From assembly GCA_965207165.1 (NCBI GenBank), contig OZ242265.1, forward strand, positions 2,976,001 through 3,040,000: a DNA stretch of 64,000 nt, read 5' to 3'. The position numbers were made by a program, and so were the translations under genes. This DNA comes from JAAXHV01 sp965207165 (lineage in GTDB: Bacteria; Pseudomonadota; Gammaproteobacteria; Eutrophobiales; Eutrophobiaceae). Below, piece after piece: positions 32,417-40,698 of the stretch. The notes below the pieces were generated by a model. It had not been told where the DNA came from and made no database searches. It saw nothing but the letters and a program-made list of their open reading frames with translations. The first letter of the stretch is position 1. Every line of letters begins with the position of its first letter.

Positions 32417-34483
32417 TCAGCGCGGGTTATCAGCCAGCGCCAGCAACTCCATTCCCTCTTCCACCAATTCACCTTCGTGGTAGTGTAACGACTGCACCGT
32501 ACCGTCATGGGGCGCAGCAATAACGTGTTCGATCTTCATGGCTTCAAGAACCAGGAGGGCATCGCCTTTTTTTACTTGTTGACCTTCGCTCACCATGACT
32601 TCGACGACCCTGCCGGGCATGGATGAGATGAGGCTGCCGGACGCTTCCTCCTCGCTGGAATGAACGCTATCCGGGGCATGTTTCAGCCGGTAGCTGTGAC
32701 CCGCATCAAATATAACCAGGTGTTCATGTTCCTCGACCACATCGGCGCGCCGTTGTATGTTGTCCAGGATTGCCGTCAACCCGCCGTCCGGCTCGAGCCT
32801 GCCTGATGCGTAGAGTGAACGGCCGTCGACCGTGATGGTATAGGCATTTGCGGCGTGGTCGGCGGGTGGGGTCCCGCGTTCGCAGGAACGCCGGGGGGCG
32901 CCGGGATGGCGCGGGGTTGTCTGTTTAACAGTGACATCATGTTCCCTGACGCCATCGTGGAACCTGAAGTGTTCTTCATCCATCAGGTTAAGCCGCCAAC
33001 TGTCTGTCGCCCACCAGGGTGATGTGGGGTCGGCTGATGATACTGCCTCCCGTTCACTCCGGTTTGCGCGCCGGAGCATCTGGTACAGGGTGGCAAGACA
33101 GAGGATATCAGGGGAAACAGTTTCCTTATCCGGAAAAAGATCCGCGTGGTGGAGTTCGATAAACCCCGTGTCGATATCCGCCGCCTGAAAGGCTTCATGG
33201 GAGAGCACCGATGCGAGGAAGCTGATATTGGTCGCGACCCCTGCCACCCGGGTCCGGTTCAGGGCATCGAGCATGCGCCGCAGACAGCGCCGGCGGTCGC
33301 TGTCCCATGTTACCAGTTTCGCGATCAACGGGTCGTAATGGACAGAGATGTCGTCCCCCTCTCGTACCCCGGTATCTATGCGGACATGGGGTGTGCACTC
33401 CGGGAAGCGCAGGCGCTGCAAACGTCCGGTAGCCGGCAGGAACCCGTTGCCGGGATCCTCCGCATAGATGCGCGCCTCAAGGGCATGGCCGTCGATGGCA
33501 AGCTGATCCTGGCTTGCAGGCAGCCGCTCGCCCGCCGCGACCCGGAATTGCCACTCGACCAGGTCCCGGCCGGTTATGAATTCGGTGACCGGGTGTTCAA
33601 CCTGCAACCGTGTGTTCATTTCCATGAAATAAAACGTACCGTCGGGGTCGACGATGAACTCAACCGTTCCGGCGCCGGCGTACTCAATGGCCCTGGCTGC
33701 GTCGATAGCGGTACTGCCCATTGCATTGCGTGTTTCCTGTGCCATAGCAGGCGCCGGCGCTTCCTCCAATACCTTTTGATGGCGCCGCTGAACCGAGCAA
33801 TCCCGTTCAAACAGGTGTACCGCATTTCCGTGGTTATCGCAGAATACCTGGATCTCAATGTGCCGGGGCTTTTGCAGGTATTTTTCCAGCAACATCTTGT
33901 CGTCGTTGAACGCGCCCAGCGCCTCCCGTTTTGCCGAACGCAACGCGCCGCTGAATTCTTCTGCGCGGTTTACCACCCGCATCCCCCTGCCGCCGCCACC
34001 GGCTGAGGCTTTGAGCAGCACCGGGAAACCGATCTTTTCCGCCTCGTTGAGCAGCAATGTCCCGTCCTGGTTGTCGCCGTGATACCCGGGGACGAGAGGG
34101 ATACCGGCCTGCTGCATGGTGCTTTTGGCGACGCTTTTCGAACCCATTACCTCGATGGCCCGGGACGGTGGGCCGATGAAGGTGATGCCTGCGGTCTCGC
34201 AGGTTTGGGCAAAACCGGCGTTCTCCGAGAGGAAGCCGTAACCGGGATGAATCGCCTCGGCCTTGGTTTGTCTGGCCGCCTCAACCAGTTTTTTCCCAAC
34301 CAGGTAGCTGTCCCGTGCGGGTGCGGGCCCGATTGCCACAGCCTCATCGGCCAGGCTGACGTGCCGTGCATTAACATCCGCCTCCGAATATACCGCGACC
34401 GTCCTGATGCCCAACCGTTTTGCCGTATGGATAATGCGGCAGGCAATCTCACCGCGGTTGGCGATTAAAATTCTGTTAAACAA
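32417..34483 (-). CDS. liuD: Methylcrotonoyl-CoA carboxylase biotin-containing subunit
   Basis: A 688-residue protein with the biotin carboxylase N-domain (FNRILIANRGEIACRIIHTA), ATP-grasp glycine loop (KASAGGGGRGMRVV), VEHPVTEFITGRDLVEWQ, and a C-terminal biotinyl domain with LEAMKIEHV (biotinyl Lys about 650). With LiuB it carboxylates 3-methylcrotonyl-CoA to 3-methylglutaconyl-CoA in leucine breakdown. Its place as last gene after liuABC supports this over propionyl- or acetyl-CoA carboxylase. Residues about 522-542 (TPRHPGAPRRSC then ERGTPPADH) look like an in-frame insertion of a dispersed palindromic repeat in the linker region. Confidence 0.93.
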   Translation of the reverse strand: MFNRILIANRGEIACRIIHTAKRLGIRTVAVYSEADVNARHVSLADEAVAIGPAPARDSYLVGKKLVEAARQTKAEAIHPGYGFLSENAGFAQTCETAGITFIGPPSRAIEVMGSKSVAKSTMQQAGIPLVPGYHGDNQDGTLLLNEAEKIGFPVLLKASAGGGGRGMRVVNRAEEFSGALRSAKREALGAFNDDKMLLEKYLQKPRHIEIQVFCDNHGNAVHLFERDCSVQRRHQKVLEEAPAPAMAQETRNAMGSTAIDAARAIEYAGAGTVEFIVDPDGTFYFMEMNTRLQVEHPVTEFITGRDLVEWQFRVAAGERLPASQDQLAIDGHALEARIYAEDPGNGFLPATGRLQRLRFPECTPHVRIDTGVREGDDISVHYDPLIAKLVTWDSDRRRCLRRMLDALNRTRVAGVATNISFLASVLSHEAFQAADIDTGFIELHHADLFPDKETVSPDILCLATLYQMLRRANRSEREAVSSADPTSPWWATDSWRLNLMDEEHFRFHDGVREHDVTVKQTTPRHPGAPRRSCERGTPPADHAANAYTITVDGRSLYASGRLEPDGGLTAILDNIQRRADVVEEHEHLVIFDAGHSYRLKHAPDSVHSSEEEASGSLISSMPGRVVEVMVSEGQQVKKGDALLVLEAMKIEHVIAAPHDGTVQSLHYHEGELVEEGMELLALADNPR
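32858..32919. repeat. Dispersed palindromic repeat inserted in frame within liuD
   Basis: A GC-rich block, containing GGTCCCGCGTTCGCAGGAAC as an imperfect palindrome and the run CGCCGGGGGGCGCCGGG, sits inside the carboxylase gene. One of its frames reads AIPAPPGVPANAG, similar to the translated signature of the common TCCCGCG..CGCGGGA intergenic repeat, a copy of which lies at 14189-14208. Both reading-frame ends are preserved, so about 20 residues of Pro/Arg-rich linker are added to the protein. Exact borders are approximate. Confidence 0.6.
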
Positions 34484-34486
34484 TGA

Positions 34487-35275
34487 TCAATTCATCCACG
34501 CCGGTTTGCGCTTTTCCAGGAACGCGGACAGGCCCTCCTTGCCCTCCTCCGAGGCGCGTATGTCGGCGATGCCTTCGCTGGTCTCCTGCAGCAGTTCCCG
34601 GGTAACGGGTTTGCCTGCCACGTCGAACACCAGTTGCTTGGCCGCTTTCACCGCTTCGGAACTGTTGGCCAGGATAAGGTCGACGGTTTTTTCCACTGCC
34701 TCGTCCAGCGCGGCTTCATCCATGATTTCGGACAACAGTCCGAGTTCCAAAGCTTTCCCTGCGTTAAAGCGTTCCGCCGTCAGGAAATAGCGGCGCGCCT
34801 GTTTTTCGCCGATTGAACGCATCACGTACGGGCTGATCGTGGCCGGGATCAAGCCGAGCTTCACTTCGCTGAAGGCAAACACGGCATTGTCGGCGGCCAG
34901 GGCGATGTCACAGCAGGATACCAGGCCGCAACCGCCGCCCATGGCCGCGCCCTGCACCCTGGCAATGGTGGGAACGGGAAGAAAATTGAGCCTGTAAAGC
35001 AGTTCCGCCAGGGCATTCGCATCGCGTACATTCTCTGCGCGGGTGTACCCGGCCATGCGTTTCATCCAGTCCAGGTCCGCGCCGGCAGAGAAATTTTTGC
35101 CGTTGGAGCGCAATACCATCAGCTTGCAGCCCCGGTCCTGGCGGATTTCATCAAGGGCATTGCTCAATTCCGCGATAAAATCCTCGTTAAAGGCATTGTG
35201 TTTATCAGGACGGTCCAGGGTAACCGTGGTTACGCCCCGTTTATCGGTGCTACAGGTGATATATGTGTAAGTCAT
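34487..35275 (-). CDS. liuC: Methylglutaconyl-CoA hydratase (enoyl-CoA hydratase family)
   Basis: A 262-residue crotonase. SAGADLDWMKRMAGYT is the AUH/LiuC variant of the first oxyanion-hole segment, and VQGAAMGGGCGLVSCCDIALA the second; FAFSEVKLGLIPATISPYV carries the catalytic Glu region. It converts 3-methylglutaconyl-CoA to HMG-CoA. It is 3 bp upstream of liuD on the same strand. The protein ends with the usual KRKPAW motif. The ~106 bp between it and liuB contains a strong palindrome. Confidence 0.92.
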   Translation of the reverse strand: MTYTYITCSTDKRGVTTVTLDRPDKHNAFNEDFIAELSNALDEIRQDRGCKLMVLRSNGKNFSAGADLDWMKRMAGYTRAENVRDANALAELLYRLNFLPVPTIARVQGAAMGGGCGLVSCCDIALAADNAVFAFSEVKLGLIPATISPYVMRSIGEKQARRYFLTAERFNAGKALELGLLSEIMDEAALDEAVEKTVDLILANSSEAVKAAKQLVFDVAGKPVTRELLQETSEGIADIRASEEGKEGLSAFLEKRKPAWMN

Positions 35276-35315
35276 GTCATTCAGCGTATCGGTGTCTATA
35301 CATTCCCAGTTCCCA

Positions 35316-35353
35316 ATATTTGGGGTCAGAGCAATAGCTCTGACCCCAAATAT
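35316..35353. repeat. Perfect 17-bp inverted repeat within the liu operon
   Basis: The arms at 35316-35332 (ATATTTGGGGTCAGAGC) and 35337-35353 are exact reverse complements around the loop AATA. It lies in the gap between liuB and liuC, both transcribed leftward. The TTTGGGGTCAGA..TCTGACCCCAAA form is a dispersed REP-type palindrome found near RAYT-like transposases. In the transcript it would form a stable hairpin able to stall or protect the mRNA. Confidence 0.85.
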
Positions 35354-35381
35354 CTCACTGTACGTGTTGCGTTCAGTATTG

Positions 35382-36980
35382 TTACATGCGGAACACCCCG
35401 AACCGGGTATCCTCCCGGGGTGCGTTCAAGGCCGCGTAAATGCCCAGGCCCAGGACCCGGCGGGTATCCCGCGGCGCGATAATCCCGTCGTCCCACAACC
35501 GGGCGCTGGCGTAATACGGGTGACCCTGGGTTTCGTACTGCCGGCGTATGGCCGTTTTGAACGCTTCCTGCTCCGTTTCGGGCCAGCCATCCTTCGCGTT
35601 GTCCAGTTTTACCTGCGCCAGCACGTTAGCGGCCTGTTCGCCACCCATCACCGAGATCCTGGCGTTGGGCCAGGTCCACAGGAAGCGCGGACTGTAGGCG
35701 CGGCCGCACATGCCGTAGTTCCCGGCGCCGAAACTGCCGCCGATAATCACGGTAAATTTAGGCACGGCGGTGGTGGCTACCGCGGTCACCATCTTGGCGC
35801 CGTCCTTGGCTATGCCGCCGGCCTCGTACTTTTGCCCCACCATGAAACCGGTGATGTTCTGCAGAAACACCAGGGGGATGTGCCGCTGGCTGCATAATTC
35901 GATGAAATGTGTTCCTTTCAACGCCGATTCGGAGAACAGGATGCCGTTATTTGCAACGATGCCCACCGGGTAGCCGTAAATATGGGCAAACCCGCAGACC
36001 AGGGTGGTCCCGTACAAGGACTTGAACTCGGCAAATTCGCTGCCGTCCACGATCCGGGCTATGACTTCACGGACATCGAAAGGCTTGCGCGTGTCCGGCG
36101 GGATGATGCCGTCAATCTCGTCGATTGCGTATGCCGGTTCCTCCGTATCCCTGACCTCGATTCCCTTATGCTTACGGAGATTGAAGTGAGCGACAGACCG
36201 TCTTGCCAACTCCAGGGCATGCCGGTCATTCAGGGCATAATGATCAGTCACGCCCGATTGACGTGAATGCACATCCGCGCCACCCAGGTCTTCCGCGCTG
36301 ACCACCTCGCCCGTTGCCGCCTTGACCAGGGGGGGACCGCCGAGAAATATCGTCCCCTGGTTTTTGACTATGATGCTTTCGTCGGACATGGCCGGCACAT
36401 AGGCGCCGCCGGCGGTGCAGGAACCCATGACCACGGCAAGCTGGGGGATGCCCCTGGCCGACATGTTGGCCTGGTTGTAGAAGATGCGGCCGAAGTGGTC
36501 CCGGTCCGGGAAGACTTCATCCTGTTTCGGCAAAAATGCGCCGCCGGAGTCAACCAGGTAAACACACGGCATGTGGTTCATCCCGGCAATTTCCTGGGCG
36601 CGCAGGTGTTTTTTTACCGTGAGCGGGTAATAGGTGCCGCCCTTGACAGTGGCGTCGTTGGCCACGATCACACATTCGCGTCCGGCGATCCGTCCGATAC
36701 CGGTAATGATGCCCGCGCCCGGCACGGCATCGTCATACATGCCCCAGGCGGCAAGTTGCGACAGTTCCAGGAAGCGCGAACCCGGATCGCACAGGTGTCT
36801 TATCCGGTCACGTGGAAGCAGTTTCCCGCGCGCCAGATGTTTCTCCCGGGCCTGTTCATCGCCACCCTGCGCCACGGTACCGACCTTGTCGTTCAGGTCA
36901 TCGACCAGGGACTGCATGGCCGCAGCATTGGCCTTGAACTCCCCGGACTGGGTATTAACAGATGTCTTAATGATAGTCAT
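35382..36980 (-). CDS. liuB: Methylcrotonoyl-CoA carboxylase carboxyltransferase subunit
   Basis: A 532-residue carboxyltransferase of the acyl-CoA carboxylase beta family. It has REKHLARGKLLPRDRI, SRFLELSQLAAWGMY, YYPLTVKKHLRAQEIA, PCVYLVDSGGAFLPKQDEVFPD and FLQNITGFMVGQKYEAGGIA, the last two typical of methylcrotonoyl-CoA carboxylase rather than propionyl-CoA carboxylase. It joins LiuD to form the carboxylase of leucine degradation. It lies about 100 bp after liuA and before liuC, with a REP-like palindrome in the following gap. Confidence 0.94.
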   Translation of the reverse strand: MTIIKTSVNTQSGEFKANAAAMQSLVDDLNDKVGTVAQGGDEQAREKHLARGKLLPRDRIRHLCDPGSRFLELSQLAAWGMYDDAVPGAGIITGIGRIAGRECVIVANDATVKGGTYYPLTVKKHLRAQEIAGMNHMPCVYLVDSGGAFLPKQDEVFPDRDHFGRIFYNQANMSARGIPQLAVVMGSCTAGGAYVPAMSDESIIVKNQGTIFLGGPPLVKAATGEVVSAEDLGGADVHSRQSGVTDHYALNDRHALELARRSVAHFNLRKHKGIEVRDTEEPAYAIDEIDGIIPPDTRKPFDVREVIARIVDGSEFAEFKSLYGTTLVCGFAHIYGYPVGIVANNGILFSESALKGTHFIELCSQRHIPLVFLQNITGFMVGQKYEAGGIAKDGAKMVTAVATTAVPKFTVIIGGSFGAGNYGMCGRAYSPRFLWTWPNARISVMGGEQAANVLAQVKLDNAKDGWPETEQEAFKTAIRRQYETQGHPYYASARLWDDGIIAPRDTRRVLGLGIYAALNAPREDTRFGVFRM

Positions 36981-37082
36981 GATTAATGTTTGCCACAGGG
37001 AACACCGGGATCACAGAGCAGTGCATTGAGAGCTTCATGGGATAGTCAATCTTTTTTTTCTGTGCCATTCGCGGCCATGAAA

Positions 37083-38255
37083 TCAGGCCGTCTCCTCGAA
37101 GAGTTCGCGACCGATGAGCATGCGCCGGATTTCACTGGTGCCGGCGCCGATCTCGTACAGTTTTGCATCGCGCAGGAGTCGCCCGGTGGGGAATTCGTTG
37201 ATGTAGCCGTTGCCGCCCAGGGCCTGAATAGCCTCCAGCGCCATCCAGGTGGCTTTCTCCGCTGCATAGAGAATGGCGCCAGCGGCGTCCTTGCGGGCCG
37301 TCTCTCCCCGGTCACAGGCCGCAGCGACCGCGTAGACATACGCGCGGCAGGCATTCAAGGTGGTGTACATGTCGGCGATTTTCCCCTGCATCAGTTGAAA
37401 TTCCCCGATGGGACGGTTGAATTGCCTGCGTTCGTGCACATAGGGTATGACCACGTCCATACAGGCCTGCATGAGACCCAGCGGACCGCCGGCAAGTACG
37501 GCCCGCTCGTAATCCAGGCCGCTCATCAGCACCTTGACGCCTTCGTTGACCGTGCCCAAGACATTTTCTTCCGGGACTTCACAGTCCTCGAACACCAGTT
37601 CACAGGTGTTTGAGCCGCGCATGCCCAGCTTGTCCAGTTTCTGTGCGGTGGAGAACCCGGCGAAACCGCTCTCGATGATAAACGCGGTGATGCCGCGCGC
37701 GCCTGCGTCCGGGTCTGTCTTTGCGTAGACGACAAGGGTGTGGGCATCGGGACCGTTGGTGATCCACATCTTGGTACCGTTAAGTATGTACCTCTCACCT
37801 TTCCTGTCCGCCCGCAGGCGCATGCCCACCACGTCGGACCCGGCACCCGTTTCGGACATGGCCAGTGCGCCCACCTGCTCGCCGCTGATCAGTCCGGGCA
37901 GGTATTTTTGTTTTTGCGATTCAGTGCCGTTGCGCCGAACCTGGTTGACACAGAGATTAGAATGGGCGCCGTATGACAGGCCGACTGAAGCGGACGCACG
38001 GCTGACCTCCTCCATGGCGATCACATGCTCCAGGTAGCCCATCGCCGCGCCGCCGTATTCTTCCTCAACCGTGATGCCCAGCAACCCCACGTCGCCGAGT
38101 TTGCGCCACAGTTGCGAGGGAAATTCATTAGTCCTGTCAATTTCCTCTGCCAGCGGAGCGATCTCCATTTGCGCAAAGTCATGTACCGACTCACGCAGCA
38201 TGGCGGCGGTTTCGCCGAGGTTAAAGTTCAATCCAGGGTAATCTGCAGTTCCCAT
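37083..38255 (-). CDS. liuA: Isovaleryl-CoA dehydrogenase
   Basis: A 390-residue acyl-CoA dehydrogenase nearly collinear with IVD. Landmarks are LAMSETGAGSDVVGM, NGTKMWITNGPDA, MSGLDYERAVLAGGP with the IVD-type catalytic Glu (E250), QALGGNGYINEFPTGRLLRD, and LYEIGAGTSEIRRMLIGREL with Gly replacing the EGT Glu. It oxidises isovaleryl-CoA to 3-methylcrotonyl-CoA, passing electrons to ETF. First structural gene after liuR, with a LiuR-type palindrome 13 bp upstream of its ATG. Confidence 0.95.
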   Translation of the reverse strand: MGTADYPGLNFNLGETAAMLRESVHDFAQMEIAPLAEEIDRTNEFPSQLWRKLGDVGLLGITVEEEYGGAAMGYLEHVIAMEEVSRASASVGLSYGAHSNLCVNQVRRNGTESQKQKYLPGLISGEQVGALAMSETGAGSDVVGMRLRADRKGERYILNGTKMWITNGPDAHTLVVYAKTDPDAGARGITAFIIESGFAGFSTAQKLDKLGMRGSNTCELVFEDCEVPEENVLGTVNEGVKVLMSGLDYERAVLAGGPLGLMQACMDVVIPYVHERRQFNRPIGEFQLMQGKIADMYTTLNACRAYVYAVAAACDRGETARKDAAGAILYAAEKATWMALEAIQALGGNGYINEFPTGRLLRDAKLYEIGAGTSEIRRMLIGRELFEETA

Positions 38256-38267
38256 AATTGCCTTTTC

Positions 38268-38283
38268 TTTACGTTAACGTCAA
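38268..38283. promoter_or_regulatory. LiuR operator upstream of liuA
   Basis: TTTACGTTAACGTCAA, with a palindromic ACGTTAACGT core, matches the known LiuR motif of gammaproteobacteria (WTTGACGTTTACGTAAA-like on the opposite strand). It is placed in the liuR-liuA gap, 13 bp before the liuA start. Confidence 0.75.
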
Positions 38284-38303
38284 TATTGTAGAACATTAAT
38301 GTT

Positions 38304-38684
38304 TCAGCCCGTGTTTTCCAGAAGCTTGTCCAGGCACTTCTGCTCCACTTCATCCATCAGTTTGAGAGTGGCTTCCATAGCGTTCATTTTCTCCAGTAAA
38401 GCGCTCCTGTGCTGCGTGATCTTTTGGCAAAGACGTAACAGTTGCCGGCTGTCATCAGATTGCGAGGGATCATACATATCTATGATATCACGGCATTCGT
38501 CCAGGGAAAATCCGAGTTTCTTGCCGCGCAGGGTGAGCATCAGGCGGGTTTTGTCACGTTCCGAAAAGATACGGGTCTGACCTCTCTTGGCCGGGGCGAG
38601 CAAGCCCTTGCTCTCGTAGAACCGCAGCGCCCTGTGCGTCACGTTAAACTGGTCAGCAAGGTCTTGTATGGAATAGCCTGTCAT
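38304..38684 (-). CDS. liuR: MerR-family regulator of branched-chain amino acid degradation
   Basis: A 126-residue MerR protein: YSIQDLADQFNVTHRALRFYESKGLLAP is the winged-helix DNA-binding part, RIFSERDKTRLMLTLRGKKLGFSLDEC the second half, and a C-terminal coiled coil follows (SALLEKMNAMEATLKLMDEV). Genes of this type head liu operons and repress them until an intermediate of leucine or isovalerate breakdown appears. It is directly upstream of liuA, and LiuR-like palindromes flank the gene on both sides, indicating autoregulation. ATG 38684 is preferred; a GTG at 38696 would add four residues. Confidence 0.92.
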   Translation of the reverse strand: MTGYSIQDLADQFNVTHRALRFYESKGLLAPAKRGQTRIFSERDKTRLMLTLRGKKLGFSLDECRDIIDMYDPSQSDDSRQLLRLCQKITQHRSALLEKMNAMEATLKLMDEVEQKCLDKLLENTG

Positions 38685-38702
38685 TAACCAATACACAGTT
38701 AC

Positions 38703-38717
38703 TTTACGTTAACGTAA
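38703..38717. promoter_or_regulatory. LiuR operator upstream of liuR
   Basis: TTTACGTTAACGTAA, a near-perfect palindrome sharing the ACGTTAACGT core with the site before liuA, lies about 20 bp upstream of the liuR start and would overlap its promoter. Confidence 0.75.
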
Positions 38718-38855
38718 CTATAGTAGTTAATTTAACAAAGAGCAAGCGCTGCTTGAAAAGAACAAATACCACCATGAATACCCGGGTCCGGTGAAGAAAG
38801 GGACAGAGGGCAGATCCTCCATCACCCATGGACCCGCACCGCAGCCAGGTTAACT

Positions 38856-39410
38856 TTATTCGGTAGCGATACCCAGTATGATGGCCGTGGAGCAGTGATA
38901 AATCGTGCTGGTCTCCATGCCGACACACCAGTTGATGTCATTATTGGAAAAGGCGCGGTAGGGGGGAGTATCGTTCACGTTGTTGTTACACAGGCAGCGG
39001 CTGCAGGACGTCTTGCCGCAGCAGTCGTTGTAGGAGATGATGTAGTTCAGGTTGTCCGCCGGGTTCCTGCATGTGCCGATCCAGGTCATGGGGTTCATAC
39101 TGGTACCGGGGGGGCAGGAATTGTGGGTGCCGCCGCAACAACTGCAGAGGAAGCCGTCGATGGCGCAATAGCGCCAGTAATCGCAGGATGCGGGATCGCC
39201 CGGATCAGTGTCAGGATCAGCGCTGGTTTGCGGCGCCACCCCGTGGTAGCCGCTGCCGCCTCCCGTGTCTGCGGCCCGGGCTACCGGCAACAGGGGGAGT
39301 GCCGCACCGCCGGCCAGGGTCAACCCTATTTTCCGCAACAGGTGCCGGCGCGAGGTGTTACCGGCAACCCGGCGCGCGAATTTTTCGGTTATTTTGTCGA
39401 ACCAATACAT
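38856..39410 (-). CDS. mauA: Methylamine dehydrogenase-type light chain (TTQ subunit)
   Basis: A 184-residue, Cys-rich periplasmic subunit. A twin-arginine-like leader (TSRRHLLRKIGLTLAGG) precedes SCDYWRYCAIDGFLC, CCGGTHNSCPPGT, MTWIGTC and INWCVGMETSTIYHCS. By comparison with MADH, W110 and W161 would form the tryptophan tryptophylquinone cofactor, and D77 and D129 align with active-site Asp residues. The many Cys (14 in all) fit the six-disulfide small subunit. The enzyme oxidises primary amines to aldehydes and ammonia, giving electrons to a cupredoxin. It follows the heavy chain by 64 bp. No mauE, mauD or mauG maturation genes and no acceptor are in the window. Aromatic amine dehydrogenase is the alternative. 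Confidence 0.9.
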   Translation of the reverse strand: MYWFDKITEKFARRVAGNTSRRHLLRKIGLTLAGGAALPLLPVARAADTGGGSGYHGVAPQTSADPDTDPGDPASCDYWRYCAIDGFLCSCCGGTHNSCPPGTSMNPMTWIGTCRNPADNLNYIISYNDCCGKTSCSRCLCNNNVNDTPPYRAFSNNDINWCVGMETSTIYHCSTAIILGIATE

Positions 39411-39474
39411 TTAACCAGCCTCTTCCATCATGTTAGATCCTGCTCCCGGCGGGGTTGATATGTTCCGGAACCCG

Positions 39475-40623
39475 TCATCTTGAAGCGTGAATAATAAAAG
39501 GCGTCTCAAACGCCCTGCCGCCGATAAAGCGCAACCATTCACCCGTGTCCGCGGAATAAACATCCAGATCCATATTGGCGTTGGTTACAACCAGGAATGG
39601 TTGCTCTCCCTGGGTCACCTCGATTGAAACACCCCATTCTTTCAGGGTCATGCGTTCCAGTCGCTTTTCTGAAGCCACATCGTAGATCCAGACTTCGCTG
39701 CCGCCGCCTTTATGGGAACCGTTTTCTCCATCAGGGTGCATCAGCACGAACAAGCGCCTGCTGGCCTCATGGGCGGTAGCAATCTGCCAGCCGCCGGGAC
39801 GCCAGTTCGCCTGCCGGTCCTGCTCCTGTAACAATGACCAGGCATCCGGCATTGCGGGATCTGCTGCGTTCATGTCGACCGGATGCACCATGCCTTTGAA
39901 TGAAGGAAAATAATATATTCCGTCTATGACCGCCGGCTTGGCAAAGACAGGATCGTTATCGGCATTGAAGAAAGCGCCGGTACGCTCCTGTTTTACCTGC
40001 TTGCCGTTCTCATCCAGGTGGGTGACGAGCATGGTGTTATCGCCGCACAGGCTGCCGAAACTGCGTTGTTTCGACGGGTAGATCATGCTGCAGCCGCCTA
40101 TGGAGACTTCCGCCAGGAACGCACGCTTGTCGATATCCACAACGCTGACCGAAGTGGCGGGCGTAAAGTTGTACAGCAACAGGAACTTTTCATTGTCCAG
40201 AAACTGCAGCGTATTCTTGTGGGTGACGATCATGCCGCGCTTGGCGCCCGGCAGGATGACTTCGCCGATGGGGGCCAGATTGGCCTTGTCGTAGATGCTG
40301 ATCAGGTCCGTCCTCTCTCCGCGCATGCGCCGGGAATATATCGATTCCGCCACATATACTTCCGGGCGGGTGGATGCGGCGAGAAACGACGGAAAATGGG
40401 AGGAAGGCAGGGAACCCTTGTAATTCCTGTTCTCTGCCGCCACGTCGACCAGCACCACTTTGGCGTCACTCAGCGAGAAAAAATTGGTGTCGTGGGCAAA
40501 CACCCAGGTGTCGGGGTAGCTTGACGGCAGGGTTTCTACCCTGGGAATCGTTTCCACCGGCAATTCAGCCATTGCCGCCATGCTGCTGAAAACAAGCACG
40601 AGGCCGAGTACGGCGCGTTTCAT
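39475..40623 (-). CDS. mauB: Methylamine/aromatic amine dehydrogenase-type heavy chain
   Basis: A 382-residue beta-propeller subunit from ATG 40623, which has GGGGGAGAG upstream and opens with a Sec signal peptide (MKRAVLGLVLVFSSMAAMA). Recognised from VETLPSSYPDTWVFAHD, VYVAESIYSRRMRGERTD, LSIYDKANLAPIGEVILPG-like segments, MLVTHLDENGK, VFAKPAVIDGIYYFPSFKG and EVWIYDVASEKRLERM. It packs against two light chains in the periplasm and shapes the substrate entry. Cotranscribed with the TonB receptor (75 bp upstream) and the light chain. Substrate specificity (methylamine, aromatic or other amine) cannot be read from this chain. Confidence 0.9.
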   Translation of the reverse strand: MKRAVLGLVLVFSSMAAMAELPVETIPRVETLPSSYPDTWVFAHDTNFFSLSDAKVVLVDVAAENRNYKGSLPSSHFPSFLAASTRPEVYVAESIYSRRMRGERTDLISIYDKANLAPIGEVILPGAKRGMIVTHKNTLQFLDNEKFLLLYNFTPATSVSVVDIDKRAFLAEVSIGGCSMIYPSKQRSFGSLCGDNTMLVTHLDENGKQVKQERTGAFFNADNDPVFAKPAVIDGIYYFPSFKGMVHPVDMNAADPAMPDAWSLLQEQDRQANWRPGGWQIATAHEASRRLFVLMHPDGENGSHKGGGSEVWIYDVASEKRLERMTLKEWGVSIEVTQGEQPFLVVTNANMDLDVYSADTGEWLRFIGGRAFETPFIIHASR

Positions 40624-40698
40624 ATGATTCTCTCCCCCATTACACGTACATGATGACCCGGCGGTGCTGCGACCGCCGGGCATGTTCATTATGGCACA

